This document shows, in pieces, positions 1-8,178 of a DNA stretch of 64,000 nt. This DNA is from Mesobacillus jeotgali. Its GTDB lineage: Bacteria > Bacillota > Bacilli > Bacillales > Cytobacillaceae. Each line of letters starts with the position of its first letter. Within the stretch, counting starts at the first letter, position 1. The DNA lies in assembly GCF_002874535.1 (NCBI RefSeq), contig NZ_CP025025.1, positions 2,937,312-3,001,311 of the forward strand, read 5' to 3'. The notes below the pieces were generated by a model. The model searched no databases and was not told where the DNA came from. It saw only the letters and a list, made by a program, of their open reading frames with translations. Position numbers and translations under genes: made by a program.

Positions 1-292
1 GGATCCACCTTTCATTCAGCTGATGGCCAAATACGCTGAGACCTGGTGAGAAATAATCCAGCATTCCAACATGATCAGGATGATCGTGAGTCAGGATTAC
101 CTGCTCAATATCCTCCGGCTTAAGTTTCAAATCGGCAAGCTGGGATTTGAACGACTCCCAAGACTGCTCCGTTTTCGTTCCCGCGTCAACAAGTGTCAAC
201 TTGTCCCCTTTTATTAAATATGCGTTCACATCACCGACTGGGAAAGGCGTCGGCAATGTCAGTTTGGCAATTCCATCTTTCCATTCAGCCAT
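1..292 (-). CDS. yqjP: MBL-fold metallo-hydrolase (YqjP-like), 5' part only
   Basis: The first 97 codons are visible and the rest lies beyond base 1. Residues 68-74 read THDHPDH, the HxHxDH zinc-binding signature of metallo-beta-lactamase-fold hydrolases, and an earlier LVDAGT segment (about 34-39) is also typical. The ATG at 292 follows a GGGGTG-type ribosome site. In B. subtilis the MBL protein YqjP sits next to proI, and the same adjacency here supports the name. Substrate unknown. It is divergent from the proI leader. The family assignment is firm; the symbol rests on synteny. Confidence 0.85.
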   Translation of the reverse strand, partial: MAEWKDGIAKLTLPTPFPVGDVNAYLIKGDKLTLVDAGTKTEQSWESFKSQLADLKLKPEDIEQVILTHDHPDHVGMLDYFSPGLSVFGHQLNERWI

Positions 293-326
293 ATTATCCA
301 TACACCCCAAAACATTATTTTTCTAT

Positions 327-408
327 AAGGTAAACTGATTGATTGTTTATGAAATCATTCAACTTTATTGGTTCTGGTATTTTTTCAATATAAAATTAAG
401 TTTACCTT
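327..408. promoter_or_regulatory. Widely spaced inverted repeat between yqjP and the proI leader
   Basis: The 10-base arms AAGGTAAACT (327-336) and AGTTTACCTT (399-408) are exact reverse complements separated by 62 bases. They lie upstream of the yqjP start, in an AT-rich stretch with no gene. They could be two half-sites or two operators for a repressor of yqjP, but no regulator is recognisable from the sequence. Confidence 0.3.
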
Positions 409-477
409 TAAAGAGGACAAATGTCATTATTTTCACATTTTGTTTTCAGAAAAAACTAAAAATTTATTAATTTCATC

Positions 478-507
478 TTGACACAGGGGTTGTCTTTCTT
501 GCATAAT
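478..507 (+). promoter_or_regulatory. Sigma-A-type promoter of the proI T-box transcript
   Basis: TTGACA at 478-483 and CATAAT at 502-507 are separated by 18 bases. They lie about 35 bases ahead of the T-box leader, where a leader promoter is expected. Confidence 0.6.
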
Positions 508-539
508 CACTATTAAAATTTCGTAAAATCTTAAAAAAG

Positions 540-780
540 CATTCGAGCAAGACGAGTAGACAGGAATGGTGCCAGAGAGTGGAGTCCACCGGCTGAAAGG
601 CTCCGCAACCCTCTTCATGTTGAACCCTACCTTGCGAGCTGCCAGGCAAACCTGGACGTATACCGGCGTTAACGGATGTTGAGCTGCACTTTTTTGGCAA
701 TAGTCGAAGAAGTGAATGAAGGTGGTACCACGGAAGCATGGCCTTTCGTCCTTTTATGGATGAAGGGCCTTTTTATTTTT
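540..780 (+). promoter_or_regulatory. T-box riboswitch with proline specifier, controlling proI
   Basis: The leader carries the hallmark T-box sequence GAAGGTGGTACCACG at 718-732. The specifier-loop context GAAC-CCT-ACC places the specifier codon CCU (Pro) at 626-628. A terminator hairpin follows, with 12-base arms at 740-751 and 758-769 (two wobble pairs) and a T-rich tail to 780. The 3' part of the T-box can instead pair with the 5' terminator arm to form the antiterminator. Known family behaviour is that uncharged tRNA-Pro stabilises the antiterminator, so proI should be expressed on proline starvation. The 5' edge of stem I is approximate. Confidence 0.93.
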
Positions 781-833
781 CCGTTGACAATCTCGTAACA
801 AATTACGCAAAACAATTTATGGAGGCGATCTTA

Positions 834-1679
834 ATGAAGAAGCTTGTTTTTGTTGGCGCAGGTTCGATGGCAGAAGCGATGATTTCCGGAATTGGAGCAA
901 GCGGGCTTCTTCCGGGAGAGCAAATCTGGGTGACAAATAAACAGGATACTGACAGGCTGAAAACTCTGGAGCAGAAATATGGAATCAATACGACATATGA
1001 TTCAGGAATGCTTTTTAAAGACTCGGATGCAGTCGTCCTGGCGATGAAACCAAAAGATGCAGCATCTGCAATCGAGGAGATCAAATCATTTTTATCTGAA
1101 GGTACGCTTGTCATTTCCGTCCTCGCTGGAGTTTCCATTGAGACAATTGAGTCAGCAGCAGGAAAATCGCTGGCAGTGGCAAGGGCAATGCCAAATACCT
1201 CGGCTGCGATTGGCAAATCGGCAACTGCCCTGGCAGTCAACTCCCTGGTGAATGAAGCGCAAAAAATGCTGGTGCAGGAGCTTTTCAACACGATCGGCCT
1301 GACAACAAATGTTGAGGAATATCAGCTTGACGCAGTCACAGGACTATCAGGAAGCGGACCAGCCTATATTTATTACCTTGTCGAAGCGATGGAGAAAAGC
1401 GCCGCTGAAATCGGCCTTGAAAAGCAAACCGCGAAGCAGCTGATTATCCAGACGCTACTGGGAGCGGCAGAAATGCTCACGAAGTCTGATAAGGAGCCTG
1501 CCCAGCTCCGCTTTGAGGTGACCAGCCCAGGCGGTACGACTGAAGCAGGCATCCGCATTCTTGAGCAGCATGGCGTCCAAACTGCTTTCGTATCCTGCAT
1601 AAAAGAAGCCACAGCCCAATCAAAAAAGCTTGGCCAACTGCTTGGCAATGAACTTGCAGCCGCAAACCGGCCGCTCTAA
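834..1679 (+). CDS. proI: Pyrroline-5-carboxylate reductase ProI
   Basis: Catalyses the last step of proline synthesis, NAD(P)H-dependent reduction of 1-pyrroline-5-carboxylate. The protein is 281 residues, normal for the family. The N-terminal Rossmann motif VGAGSMAEAM starts at about residue 6, and the C-terminal dimerisation/catalytic part has SGPAYIYY and PGGTTEAG. The frame is open upstream, but the ATG at 834 is chosen because GGAGG sits just before it (821-825) and the earlier codons lie inside the T-box terminator. The proline-specific T-box upstream supports the function and predicts induction by low charged tRNA-Pro. Confidence 0.96.
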   Translation: MKKLVFVGAGSMAEAMISGIGASGLLPGEQIWVTNKQDTDRLKTLEQKYGINTTYDSGMLFKDSDAVVLAMKPKDAASAIEEIKSFLSEGTLVISVLAGVSIETIESAAGKSLAVARAMPNTSAAIGKSATALAVNSLVNEAQKMLVQELFNTIGLTTNVEEYQLDAVTGLSGSGPAYIYYLVEAMEKSAAEIGLEKQTAKQLIIQTLLGAAEMLTKSDKEPAQLRFEVTSPGGTTEAGIRILEQHGVQTAFVSCIKEATAQSKKLGQLLGNELAAANRPL

Positions 1680-1709
1680 AATTGCATTTTGGCCCTATGT
1701 TTCTCTACA

Positions 1710-2885
1710 ATGGAGAAAAACAACAGGGACGTGTGCTTGGTGCTTATCATTTTACTTTCTTTAACTTTAGTCATCTGGATTGCAGCGACAATTGACGCTT
1801 TGATTGGTTTCAGGAAATTGGACTCCCTAGAAACGGCAGAGGCTGCTGGCCAGGAACCACTCCTCAGCGTGATTGTAGCCGCCAGGAATGAAGAAGAACA
1901 TATCTTACAGAGCATTCGCACCCAGCTGAACCAAACTTACAAAAATACCGAGTGGATCCTTGTTAATGACCGATCCGACGATGGAACTGGTAAAGTGATG
2001 GAGAACTTAGTATGGTTGGATTCAAGAATAAAAGTAATTCATATCGATAGCTTGCCAGAAGGATGGCTCGGCAAGAACCACGCTCTCTATAAAGGCTATC
2101 AGCGCTCGGCAGGGAACCTGATTTTATTTACAGACGCTGATGTTATGTATCACCCCGAGGCTTTTTCAAAAGCGGTTGGCTATTTCGAGAAACATGGCCT
2201 TGATCATTTGACCGCGGCACCTAACCTTAGTGCAAAGCCATTCTGGCTGAAGGCGTTCGTTGCGTTCTTCTTGTTTGGCTTTTCCTACTATAAAAGACCG
2301 TGGCTCGGCAATAGTCCGCGTTCGAAGACTGGGGTCGGCATCGGTGCATTTAATATGGTCACCAGGTCGTCCTATGAAAAAATCGGCACGCATGAATATA
2401 TAAAGATGCGTCCTGATGATGATTTGCAGTTGGGAATGCTGGTAAAGCGCATGGGTCTTAAACAGCGGATTGTTACAGCGATGACGCTCATTGAGGTGGA
2501 ATGGTACCAAAGCTTGAGTGATGCTTTAGCTGGTCTTGAGAAAAACACCTTCGCCGGCCTTCACTACCGGATCAGCATGGTATTGTTTTCAGTATTTGGT
2601 GTCTTTGTTTCCCAGGTCGTGCCGTTCTTCACTCTATTCTCAGAGAATCAGGCAGTAGCAATCCTTAGTGCTGTTAATCTCGTATTCCTGGCTTTTCTTT
2701 ATGTATTGGTAACCAAGAAAATGACCCGCTTTTCACCATGGCTGTTCTTGGTCCTGCCCTTCACGGCCCTTCTGTTCATCTTCTCGATACTGAGAGCCAG
2801 CTACCTGACTTTCAAAAGAGGAGGCATCATCTGGCGCGGAACGAAGTATACACTTGCGGAATTAAGAAAAAACAGGATACGGTGA
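1710..2885 (+). CDS. Membrane-bound family-2 glycosyltransferase
   Basis: A 391-residue protein with an N-terminal membrane helix and a GT-A glycosyltransferase domain starting with SVIVAARNEE (about residues 53-62). It has a metal/nucleotide-sugar TDAD motif near 141-144 and a later RPDDDLQLG segment. About three membrane helices fill the last 110 residues. This layout resembles glycosyltransferases of carotenoid and hopanoid gene sets, but no such genes are nearby, so donor and acceptor are unknown. It starts about 30 bases after proI and may be co-transcribed. The start is uncertain: no clear ribosome site precedes ATG 1710, and GTG 1731 or 1740 are alternatives. Confidence 0.8.
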   Translation: MEKNNRDVCLVLIILLSLTLVIWIAATIDALIGFRKLDSLETAEAAGQEPLLSVIVAARNEEEHILQSIRTQLNQTYKNTEWILVNDRSDDGTGKVMENLVWLDSRIKVIHIDSLPEGWLGKNHALYKGYQRSAGNLILFTDADVMYHPEAFSKAVGYFEKHGLDHLTAAPNLSAKPFWLKAFVAFFLFGFSYYKRPWLGNSPRSKTGVGIGAFNMVTRSSYEKIGTHEYIKMRPDDDLQLGMLVKRMGLKQRIVTAMTLIEVEWYQSLSDALAGLEKNTFAGLHYRISMVLFSVFGVFVSQVVPFFTLFSENQAVAILSAVNLVFLAFLYVLVTKKMTRFSPWLFLVLPFTALLFIFSILRASYLTFKRGGIIWRGTKYTLAELRKNRIR

Positions 2886-2965
2886 GTACAATTTTTCCTT
2901 TCCTCGGAAAGCCCTGTTATACTTGAATTATATTTTGGTTAACGAAATAAAGGGAGGCTTTTGGA

Positions 2966-3988
2966 TTGGAAAAGAAATTATTTTCCCCTTATAAAATTAA
3001 AGATCTTACACTAAAAAACAGGATTGTCATGGCTCCGATGTGTATGTACTCATGCGAAAAAGAAGATGGGATTGTCACCGACTTCCATATGACACACTAT
3101 GTGAGCCGGGCTGTCGGCCAGGTAGGGCTGGTCATTCTTGAGGCAACAGCGGTTACTCCGCAAGGCCGGATATCCCATCAGGACCTGGGAATTTGGAGCG
3201 ATGAGCAGGTACCCGGCCTGACAAAATTGACTCAACAAATCAAGCAAAGCGGTGCCTCAGCTGGTATCCAGCTGGCACATGCCGGCCGGAAAGCAGCATT
3301 ACGCGATGAAATCATTGCCCCTTCCGCTATTGCTTTTGATGATAAGTACAAGGAACCAAAGGCTATGTCGGTAGAAGAGATCAAGGATACTGTCGAGGCG
3401 TTCAGGCTGGCTGCAGAAAGATCAAAGCGTGCAGGCCTCGATGTGATCGAAATTCACGCTGCACATGGATATTTGATCAACCAGTTCCTCTCCCCTCTTA
3501 CGAATAAACGAGAGGACGAATACGGGGGCAATGCCGAGAATCGCTTCCGCTTCCTCCGGGAAGTCCTTGAAGAGATAAAAACAGTGTGGGATGGGCCTCT
3601 ATTTGTCCGGGTTTCTGCATCTGATTATCATGAAGAAGGTTTGACTGTTGATGATTATGTATCGATTGGCGCATCGCTAAAAGAACTGGGTGTTGACTTG
3701 ATTGATGTCAGCTCAGGCGCAGTCGTACCAGCAAGAATCCATGCCTATCCAGGCTACCAGGTTAAATTCGCTGAAAAAATCAAACATGAAGCCGATGTGG
3801 CTACTGGTGCGGTTGGCTTGATTACGACCGGAATCCAGGCTGAAGAAATCCTCCAGAACGATCGTGCCGATTTAATTTTCATCGCCCGCGAACTGCTGCG
3901 TGATCCATACTGGCCAAGGACAGCAGCTAAGGAGCTTGGAACAAGTATCGAATCCCCAAAACAATATGAACGAGGATGGATATTCTAA
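2966..3988 (+). CDS. namA: NADPH dehydrogenase NamA (old yellow enzyme, YqjM)
   Basis: An FMN-dependent ene-reductase of the old yellow enzyme family that reduces alpha,beta-unsaturated carbonyls and similar electrophiles with NADPH. At 340 residues it matches YqjM. The YqjM-class active-site residues are all in register: Cys26 and Tyr28 in PMCMYS, and His164, His167 and Tyr169 in IHAAHGY. The start is TTG at 2966, preceded by GGGAGG. It has its own upstream gap, lies next to the proI/yqjP region as in B. subtilis, and ends at a hairpin. The physiological substrate is unknown; a role in detoxification is inferred. Confidence 0.95.
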   Translation: MEKKLFSPYKIKDLTLKNRIVMAPMCMYSCEKEDGIVTDFHMTHYVSRAVGQVGLVILEATAVTPQGRISHQDLGIWSDEQVPGLTKLTQQIKQSGASAGIQLAHAGRKAALRDEIIAPSAIAFDDKYKEPKAMSVEEIKDTVEAFRLAAERSKRAGLDVIEIHAAHGYLINQFLSPLTNKREDEYGGNAENRFRFLREVLEEIKTVWDGPLFVRVSASDYHEEGLTVDDYVSIGASLKELGVDLIDVSSGAVVPARIHAYPGYQVKFAEKIKHEADVATGAVGLITTGIQAEEILQNDRADLIFIARELLRDPYWPRTAAKELGTSIESPKQYERGWIF

Positions 3989-3992
3989 TATT

Positions 3993-4029
3993 AAAGCCGG
4001 CACCCATGGATGCCGGCTTTAGTGTTTCT
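3993..4029 (+). terminator. Terminator after namA
   Basis: Perfect 10-base stem, AAAGCCGGCA (3993-4002) with TGCCGGCTTT (4011-4020), starting five bases after the namA stop. The T tract is short (GTTTCTC), so termination may be modest. Confidence 0.65.
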
Positions 4030-4040
4030 CTATTCTTATC

Positions 4041-4135
4041 TGGTCGATATATTCAAAAATCCGCTGATATATTTCAAAATGTGGTCGTTATAACCGAAAA
4101 TTCGCTGATATATCTTAAAATGTGGTCGTTATATT
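4041..4135. repeat. Tandem repeat array, 41-bp period
   Basis: The motif TGGTCG(A/T)TAT recurs at 4041, 4082 and 4123, exactly 41 bases apart. The segments between the copies, containing CGCTGATATAT and AAAATG, are also alike. The array lies between the convergent namA and methyltransferase genes. It has no open frame or hairpin of note. Confidence 0.75.
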
Positions 4136-4170
4136 AAAAACATCAATTCTAGAAAAACATGTTGAAAGGC

Positions 4171-4797
4171 TCAAGTCTTACTGAGCTTTTTTAGCAAAAT
4201 CCTTCGGTACATATTCCCGAACATGACTCCTTCATCAGAAATCAGCCTGATATTTTCCTTTTTCGCTTGGCAGATCTCTTCAAAAGATACACCGATGTCC
4301 GTTCCAAGGAGCTTGATTACATGCCTGATAGCTTTTTTGGCGATTGACAATCCTTTACCCGGCTCGGCAAATTTATCAAAGATTAATACCAGGCCATCTT
4401 TTCGGCAAACTCTTACCATCTCGCCAAACGCCTTTCTGTTGTCCGGAACTACTGACAATATTAAACTTCCAACGACATAGTCAAAGGCACCGTCAGTGAA
4501 ATCGAGCTGTTGGGCATCCATTTGCAAAAAAGTAATCCTCGAGTTTCGGTATTTATCCTTTGCTTTCTGAAGCATATCTTCCGAATAATCGATTGCGGTG
4601 ATTTCCAATTGTTCATAGGGCAATCTATCGATGTCAGCCCCTGTGCCTACCCCAACGAACAACACCTTTTCTCCGGGCTGGAAGTGAATATCTTTAAACA
4701 GTTTTTCTCTTGCCTTTGAAAAAGAGCCAGCATTGAAAATCGTATCATAAATTGGCGCCCAGGCTTTGTAAATGACCTTATTCCAAGAGTTATTCAT
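4171..4797 (-). CDS. Class I SAM-dependent methyltransferase
   Basis: A 208-residue protein with the UbiE/Coq5-like Rossmann fold. The AdoMet-binding motif I is VGVGTGAD at residues 48-55, followed by an acidic AIDYSEDML segment and a DGAFDYVVGSL motif. The ATG at 4797 is chosen because GGAGTGGGG lies just upstream; the longer frame to 4863 has no ribosome site. It is followed upstream by cadA on the same strand with 70 bases between, so it may belong to that transcript. Substrate unknown: lipid, quinone or small-molecule methylation are all possible. Confidence 0.82.
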   Translation of the reverse strand: MNNSWNKVIYKAWAPIYDTIFNAGSFSKAREKLFKDIHFQPGEKVLFVGVGTGADIDRLPYEQLEITAIDYSEDMLQKAKDKYRNSRITFLQMDAQQLDFTDGAFDYVVGSLILSVVPDNRKAFGEMVRVCRKDGLVLIFDKFAEPGKGLSIAKKAIRHVIKLLGTDIGVSFEEICQAKKENIRLISDEGVMFGNMYRRILLKKLSKT

Positions 4798-4867
4798 TTT
4801 CCCCACTCCAGCCCGAATTGTTTTTATGGTTATCGGGTTTATATTTTCCCGACCAAAACGCAACAGT

Positions 4868-7003
4868 CTATTTATCCTTGACTCTCAAAAGCCTCAAACC
4901 ATTCAGAGTAACAATCAGAGTGGCTCCCATATCAGCGAAAATCGCGATCCACAGGGTGAGCCAGCCAGGGATGACCAATAGCAGTGCCAGCAATTTAACG
5001 CCAATTGAGAAGGCGATGTTTTGCTTGATGATTGCCAGTGTTTTGCGGCTCAATTTAATCGTGAACGGCAGCTTTTTCAAGTCATCGGCCATCAGGGCGA
5101 TATCCGCGGTTTCGAGTGCCGTATCGGTGCCTGCTCCGCCCATCGCGACTCCAACCGTCGCAGCGGCTAGTGCAGGTGCGTCATTGATGCCATCTCCGAC
5201 CATCGCGACTTTTCCGTGGTTTTTCTGCAGGGCTTTTATGAAATTGAGCTTATCTTCTGGAAGCAAATCGGATTCAATATCAGACACACCAGCCTGGCTG
5301 CCAATGGCCTTTGCTGTTCCTTTGTTGTCACCAGTCAGCATGATTGTTTGTTCAATACCAAGCTCATGCAGTCGGGAAACGACTTCCCTGCTTGACTCTC
5401 TTACTTCATCGGCCACTGCAATTAAAGCAAGTACTCGAGAATCAACTCCTGCGACCATGACTGTTTTACCCTCAGACTGCAGGCGTGAAATTTCTTCAGC
5501 AGCCACCGCAGGAATTCCGCCTTCAACAATTTCCCCAAGGTATTTAGGACTGCCGATATAATAAGCAATTCCGTCGACAGTTCCCTTTAAACCTTTACCG
5601 GTTACCGATGTGAAATCTTCTATTACTTGATCCAAGTAAGGTACTGCGTCTGCGTCTGCTTTACGGACAATCGCAGATGCAAGCGGATGCTGTGATTTAT
5701 TTTCAAGGGCGGCAATTACTGCAAAAAGGCCGCTTGAATCTTCGCCAGATACCATTTTGAAATCGGTAACAGCTGGCACTCCTTTTGTAAGCGTCCCTGT
5801 CTTATCAAAGGCGATGGCTTTCAGCGCACCCATTTCCTCAAGATGGACGCCACCCTTTACAAGCACACCATGTTTAGCTGCATTGCCAATCGCTGTAACG
5901 ATTGAAACAGGTGTTGAAATGACAAGGGCACACGGGCAGCCGACAACCAGGACGGCCAGGCCTTGGTAAATCCACTCGCTCCAATCCGCACCGACGAGAA
6001 GCGGCGGGACAATAGCGACCAAAAATGCGATAAGGATAATAAGCGGCGTGTAATACTTGGCGAAGCGGTCAACGAAAGCCTGGGAAGGAGCCTTTTCCGC
6101 CTGTGCCTCTTCGACAAGGTGAATGATTTTGGCGATTGTGGTATCATCGACCAGTTTAGTGATTTTAACCTCAATGAGACCTTCTCCATTCAGCGTACCG
6201 GCAAACACCTCATCGCCTATGTTCTTATCGGCTGGTACAGATTCCCCTGTGATTGCCGCCTGGTTGACAGCCGAGAACCCCGCAAGCACTTCCCCATCCA
6301 TGGCAATTTTCTCGCCGGGTTTTACAATCATGATGTCTCCGACTTCTATTTCATTTACATTTATGCTGTATTCCCTGCCATTTCTGCGGACCAGTGCTTC
6401 TTTTGGGGCGATATCCATTAGCGAACGAATCGAGGCTCTTGCTTTATCCATAGAATATCTCTCAAGCACTTCACTAATCGCAAACAAAATGACAACGACG
6501 GCACCTTCGCTCCACTCGCCAATGAACGCAGCTCCGATGATGGCAACTGTCATCAGTGCCCTCATGTCAAAATCAAGCTTTAGAAGGTTCATTACTCCAC
6601 TTTTAAATAGGGAGTAGCCACCTACAATAATTGCTCCCAAAAATAATAGGATGGCCGGCAAACTTTCTTCGCCGTAATTAAACTGGACAAAATACGCGGC
6701 AATGATCATTAGTAAGCTGATCAATACCTTAGAGTTTTCCTGCCAGAACGGTTTCTTTTTTTCAGGTATAATCTCTGCTTTATCCGGGTAAAGCCGCAGG
6801 TTCTCAAATGCGCCAGCTTGCTCCAGTTCTTCAATGGAGGCTTTACCGAAAACAGTCAGCTTGGAAGCGCCAAAATTAACTTTTGCATCAAAAACACCAT
6901 CCAGGTGTTTTACGTTCTTTTCGAACTTTCCGGCACAGCCTGCTCAGGTGAAGCCCTGTACCCGGTATATTGTTTTCTCGCCAGATTGCGCTGCTTCAGT
7001 CAT
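4868..7003 (-). CDS. cadA: CadA-type heavy-metal P1B-ATPase, in-frame UGA at codon 20
   Basis: A 711-codon frame for a metal-exporting P-type ATPase (Cd2+/Zn2+/Pb2+ class). It has an N-terminal heavy-metal-associated domain, membrane helices with the metal-site CPC at about 356-358, the phosphorylation motif DKTGT at about 400-404, SQHPLAS and [10 protein letters not shown]. The ATG at 7003 overlaps the cadC stop by 8 bases, giving translational coupling and supporting this start. Codon 20 is UGA (6946-6944), where the family has the first Cys of the metal-binding CxxC; the second Cys (AGCAGKFE context) is intact. The frame is otherwise open. The first downstream ATG in frame, at 6724, has no ribosome site and would remove the domain. 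This may be a nonsense mutation, a sequence error, or recoding; see findings. Confidence 0.85.
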
Positions 7004-7364
7004 TCAACTCCATCTCCTTTTGATGTTCAAACGCTAAGTGAATCAATTGCTTCACATGGTCATCCACCAGTGAATAATAAACAAGCTTTCCTTCTTTGCG
7101 ATACTTAGCAAGCCCTAGATTTTTCAACAGCCTCAAATGGTGTGAAGCTGTTGCTGTAGATGAGTTTACGACCGCTGCTACATCACAGACACAAAGCTCT
7201 TTGCCAACATATAGTGAGTATGCAATTTTAATCCTAGTTTCATCTGATAAAGCTTTGAATATTTTTGCTGCTTCAAAAGTATTTTGTTCCTTTAACCCAG
7301 CAGCTACCTGTTCAACTTTATCATTATGGACGCAATTGACCTGACAGACATCCTGCTCCTTCAA
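6996..7364 (-). CDS. cadC: ArsR-family metal-sensing repressor CadC
   Basis: A 122-residue winged-helix repressor that is released from DNA by Cd/Zn/Pb. With the TTG start at 7364 (preceded by GGGGTGA), the cysteines fall at positions 7, 11, 58 and 60, the numbering of the metal-binding cysteines of staphylococcal CadC. This decides the start over the upstream ATG at 7382. The ELCVCD metal motif and the recognition helix with SSTATASHHLRLL are clear. It precedes and overlaps cadA, so the pair forms an autoregulated metal-resistance operon. Two copies of an imperfect palindrome lie upstream as probable operators. Confidence 0.94.
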   Translation of the reverse strand: MKEQDVCQVNCVHNDKVEQVAAGLKEQNTFEAAKIFKALSDETRIKIAYSLYVGKELCVCDVAAVVNSSTATASHHLRLLKNLGLAKYRKEGKLVYYSLVDDHVKQLIHLAFEHQKEMELND

Positions 7365-7380
7365 TCTGCTCACCCCATTC

Positions 7381-7504
7381 ATTCAAATGATCTTTTGACT
7401 ATATCTTATTCAAATATGTGTTTGATTGTCAAACAAAAATACATTCAAATGATCTTTTGATTATACCTTATTCAAATACGCGTTTGATTGTCAAACAAAA
7501 ATAA
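7381..7504 (-). promoter_or_regulatory. Duplicated cadC promoter/operator (62-bp tandem repeat)
   Basis: Bases 7381-7442 and 7443-7504 are two copies of one 62-bp sequence differing at only four transitions in the body. Read on the minus strand, each holds TTGACA (rc of 7427-7432 in the near copy), an 18-base spacer containing the imperfect palindrome TCAAATA..TGTTTGA (7410-7425; second copy 7472-7487), and TAAGAT as -10. An operator inside the spacer is the classic ArsR/CadC arrangement. Both copies could act as promoters. Confidence 0.8.
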
Positions 7505-7528
7505 AAAACCAGGATATCTCCTGGTTTT
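7503..7528 (-). terminator. Terminator of the small membrane protein gene
   Basis: Ten-base perfect stem AAAACCAGGA / TCCTGGTTTT (7505-7514, 7519-7528), followed on the minus strand by a run of T. It lies directly downstream of the gene ending at 7534 and insulates it from the cadC promoters. Confidence 0.85.
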
Positions 7529-7533
7529 AAAGG

Positions 7534-7818
7534 TTAAGCGATTTTCTCATTCTGGCGCTCGGCAACCTTCTTGAAGTAAAACCCTAATTTGACGAGGCCA
7601 ACGGCGGTCAATGATAGAATCATATTGAAGAAAACTGCGAATATCGCAAGATCCATTACTTCAAAGATGACGGCATATAAAAAACCAGCTGTTCCAAATA
7701 GTGAAATCGTGATGAGGAAATGCATCCTTGGAAAAAGAAATGTGATGATGCCACTAAACAATAGGACAAGTGAACCCATGATAAATAGATGAAGGCCGAA
7801 TAATAGCAAAAACTCCAA
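7534..7818 (-). CDS. Small membrane protein, function unknown
   Basis: A 94-residue, mostly hydrophobic protein with about three membrane-spanning stretches (roughly 5-28, 33-55 and 58-80) and a basic C-terminal tail. The TTG start at 7818 is preceded by GGGGGAA. Single-gene unit with its own terminator. No recognisable domain; I do not know its family. Length, hydrophobicity pattern and ribosome site support a real gene. Confidence 0.7.
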   Translation of the reverse strand: MEFLLLFGLHLFIMGSLVLLFSGIITFLFPRMHFLITISLFGTAGFLYAVIFEVMDLAIFAVFFNMILSLTAVGLVKLGFYFKKVAERQNEKIA

Positions 7819-7944
7819 AATAATTCCCCCAGTATTCGTGTTGTTGGTTTGATGGAAATGGTTCCACCACTTTCCAATTCCCTCTGAGTTCCGATCTTAA
7901 ACTTTAGGCACTTTAATAACTGAATGTTGATTTCACAGTGTACG

Positions 7945-8140
7945 AAAAATAAGAGGAGAAATTCCGCTTAAATTGGAAAAGCCCCTTATTTTCTTAAAAA
8001 TAAGAGGCGTTTTTCCGTCTATTTAAATAAAATCATTGGATTTTGTCTTATTTATAGGAGTTAACGGGAATATCTCCGCCTATTTTTGCTTATAAAGCGG
8101 CCTCAATCTACAATAGACGGAAATACTCCGCTTATGAATT
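7945..8140. repeat. Degenerate intergenic repeat cluster
   Basis: The 360-base gap between two minus-strand genes holds four diverged copies of an AATAAGAGG..TTTCCG(C/T)CT(A/T)TT type motif, near 7949, 8000, 8054 and 8113 (the third and fourth partly inverted). Spacings are 51-59 bases. CTCCGC/CCGTCTATT segments recur in several copies. No gene is seen here. It looks like a decayed member of the class of intergenic arrays found elsewhere in the window. Confidence 0.5.
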
Positions 8141-8178
8141 CTCATATCTGCACGAAAATCAACGAGCCATACTAAAAT

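Noticed and set aside
738-833. Extended N-terminus of proI from base 738
   Set aside because: These codons overlap the T-box terminator hairpin. The ATG at 834 has the ribosome site and the family N-terminus.
4818-5561. 247-codon plus-strand open frame
   Set aside because: Antisense to the C-terminal half of the CadA-type ATPase, which has all family motifs.
6724-6726. ATG 6724 as true start of cadA
   Set aside because: No ribosome site, and it would begin inside a membrane helix and drop the metal-binding domain. The coupled ATG at 7003 is better, despite the UGA at codon 20.
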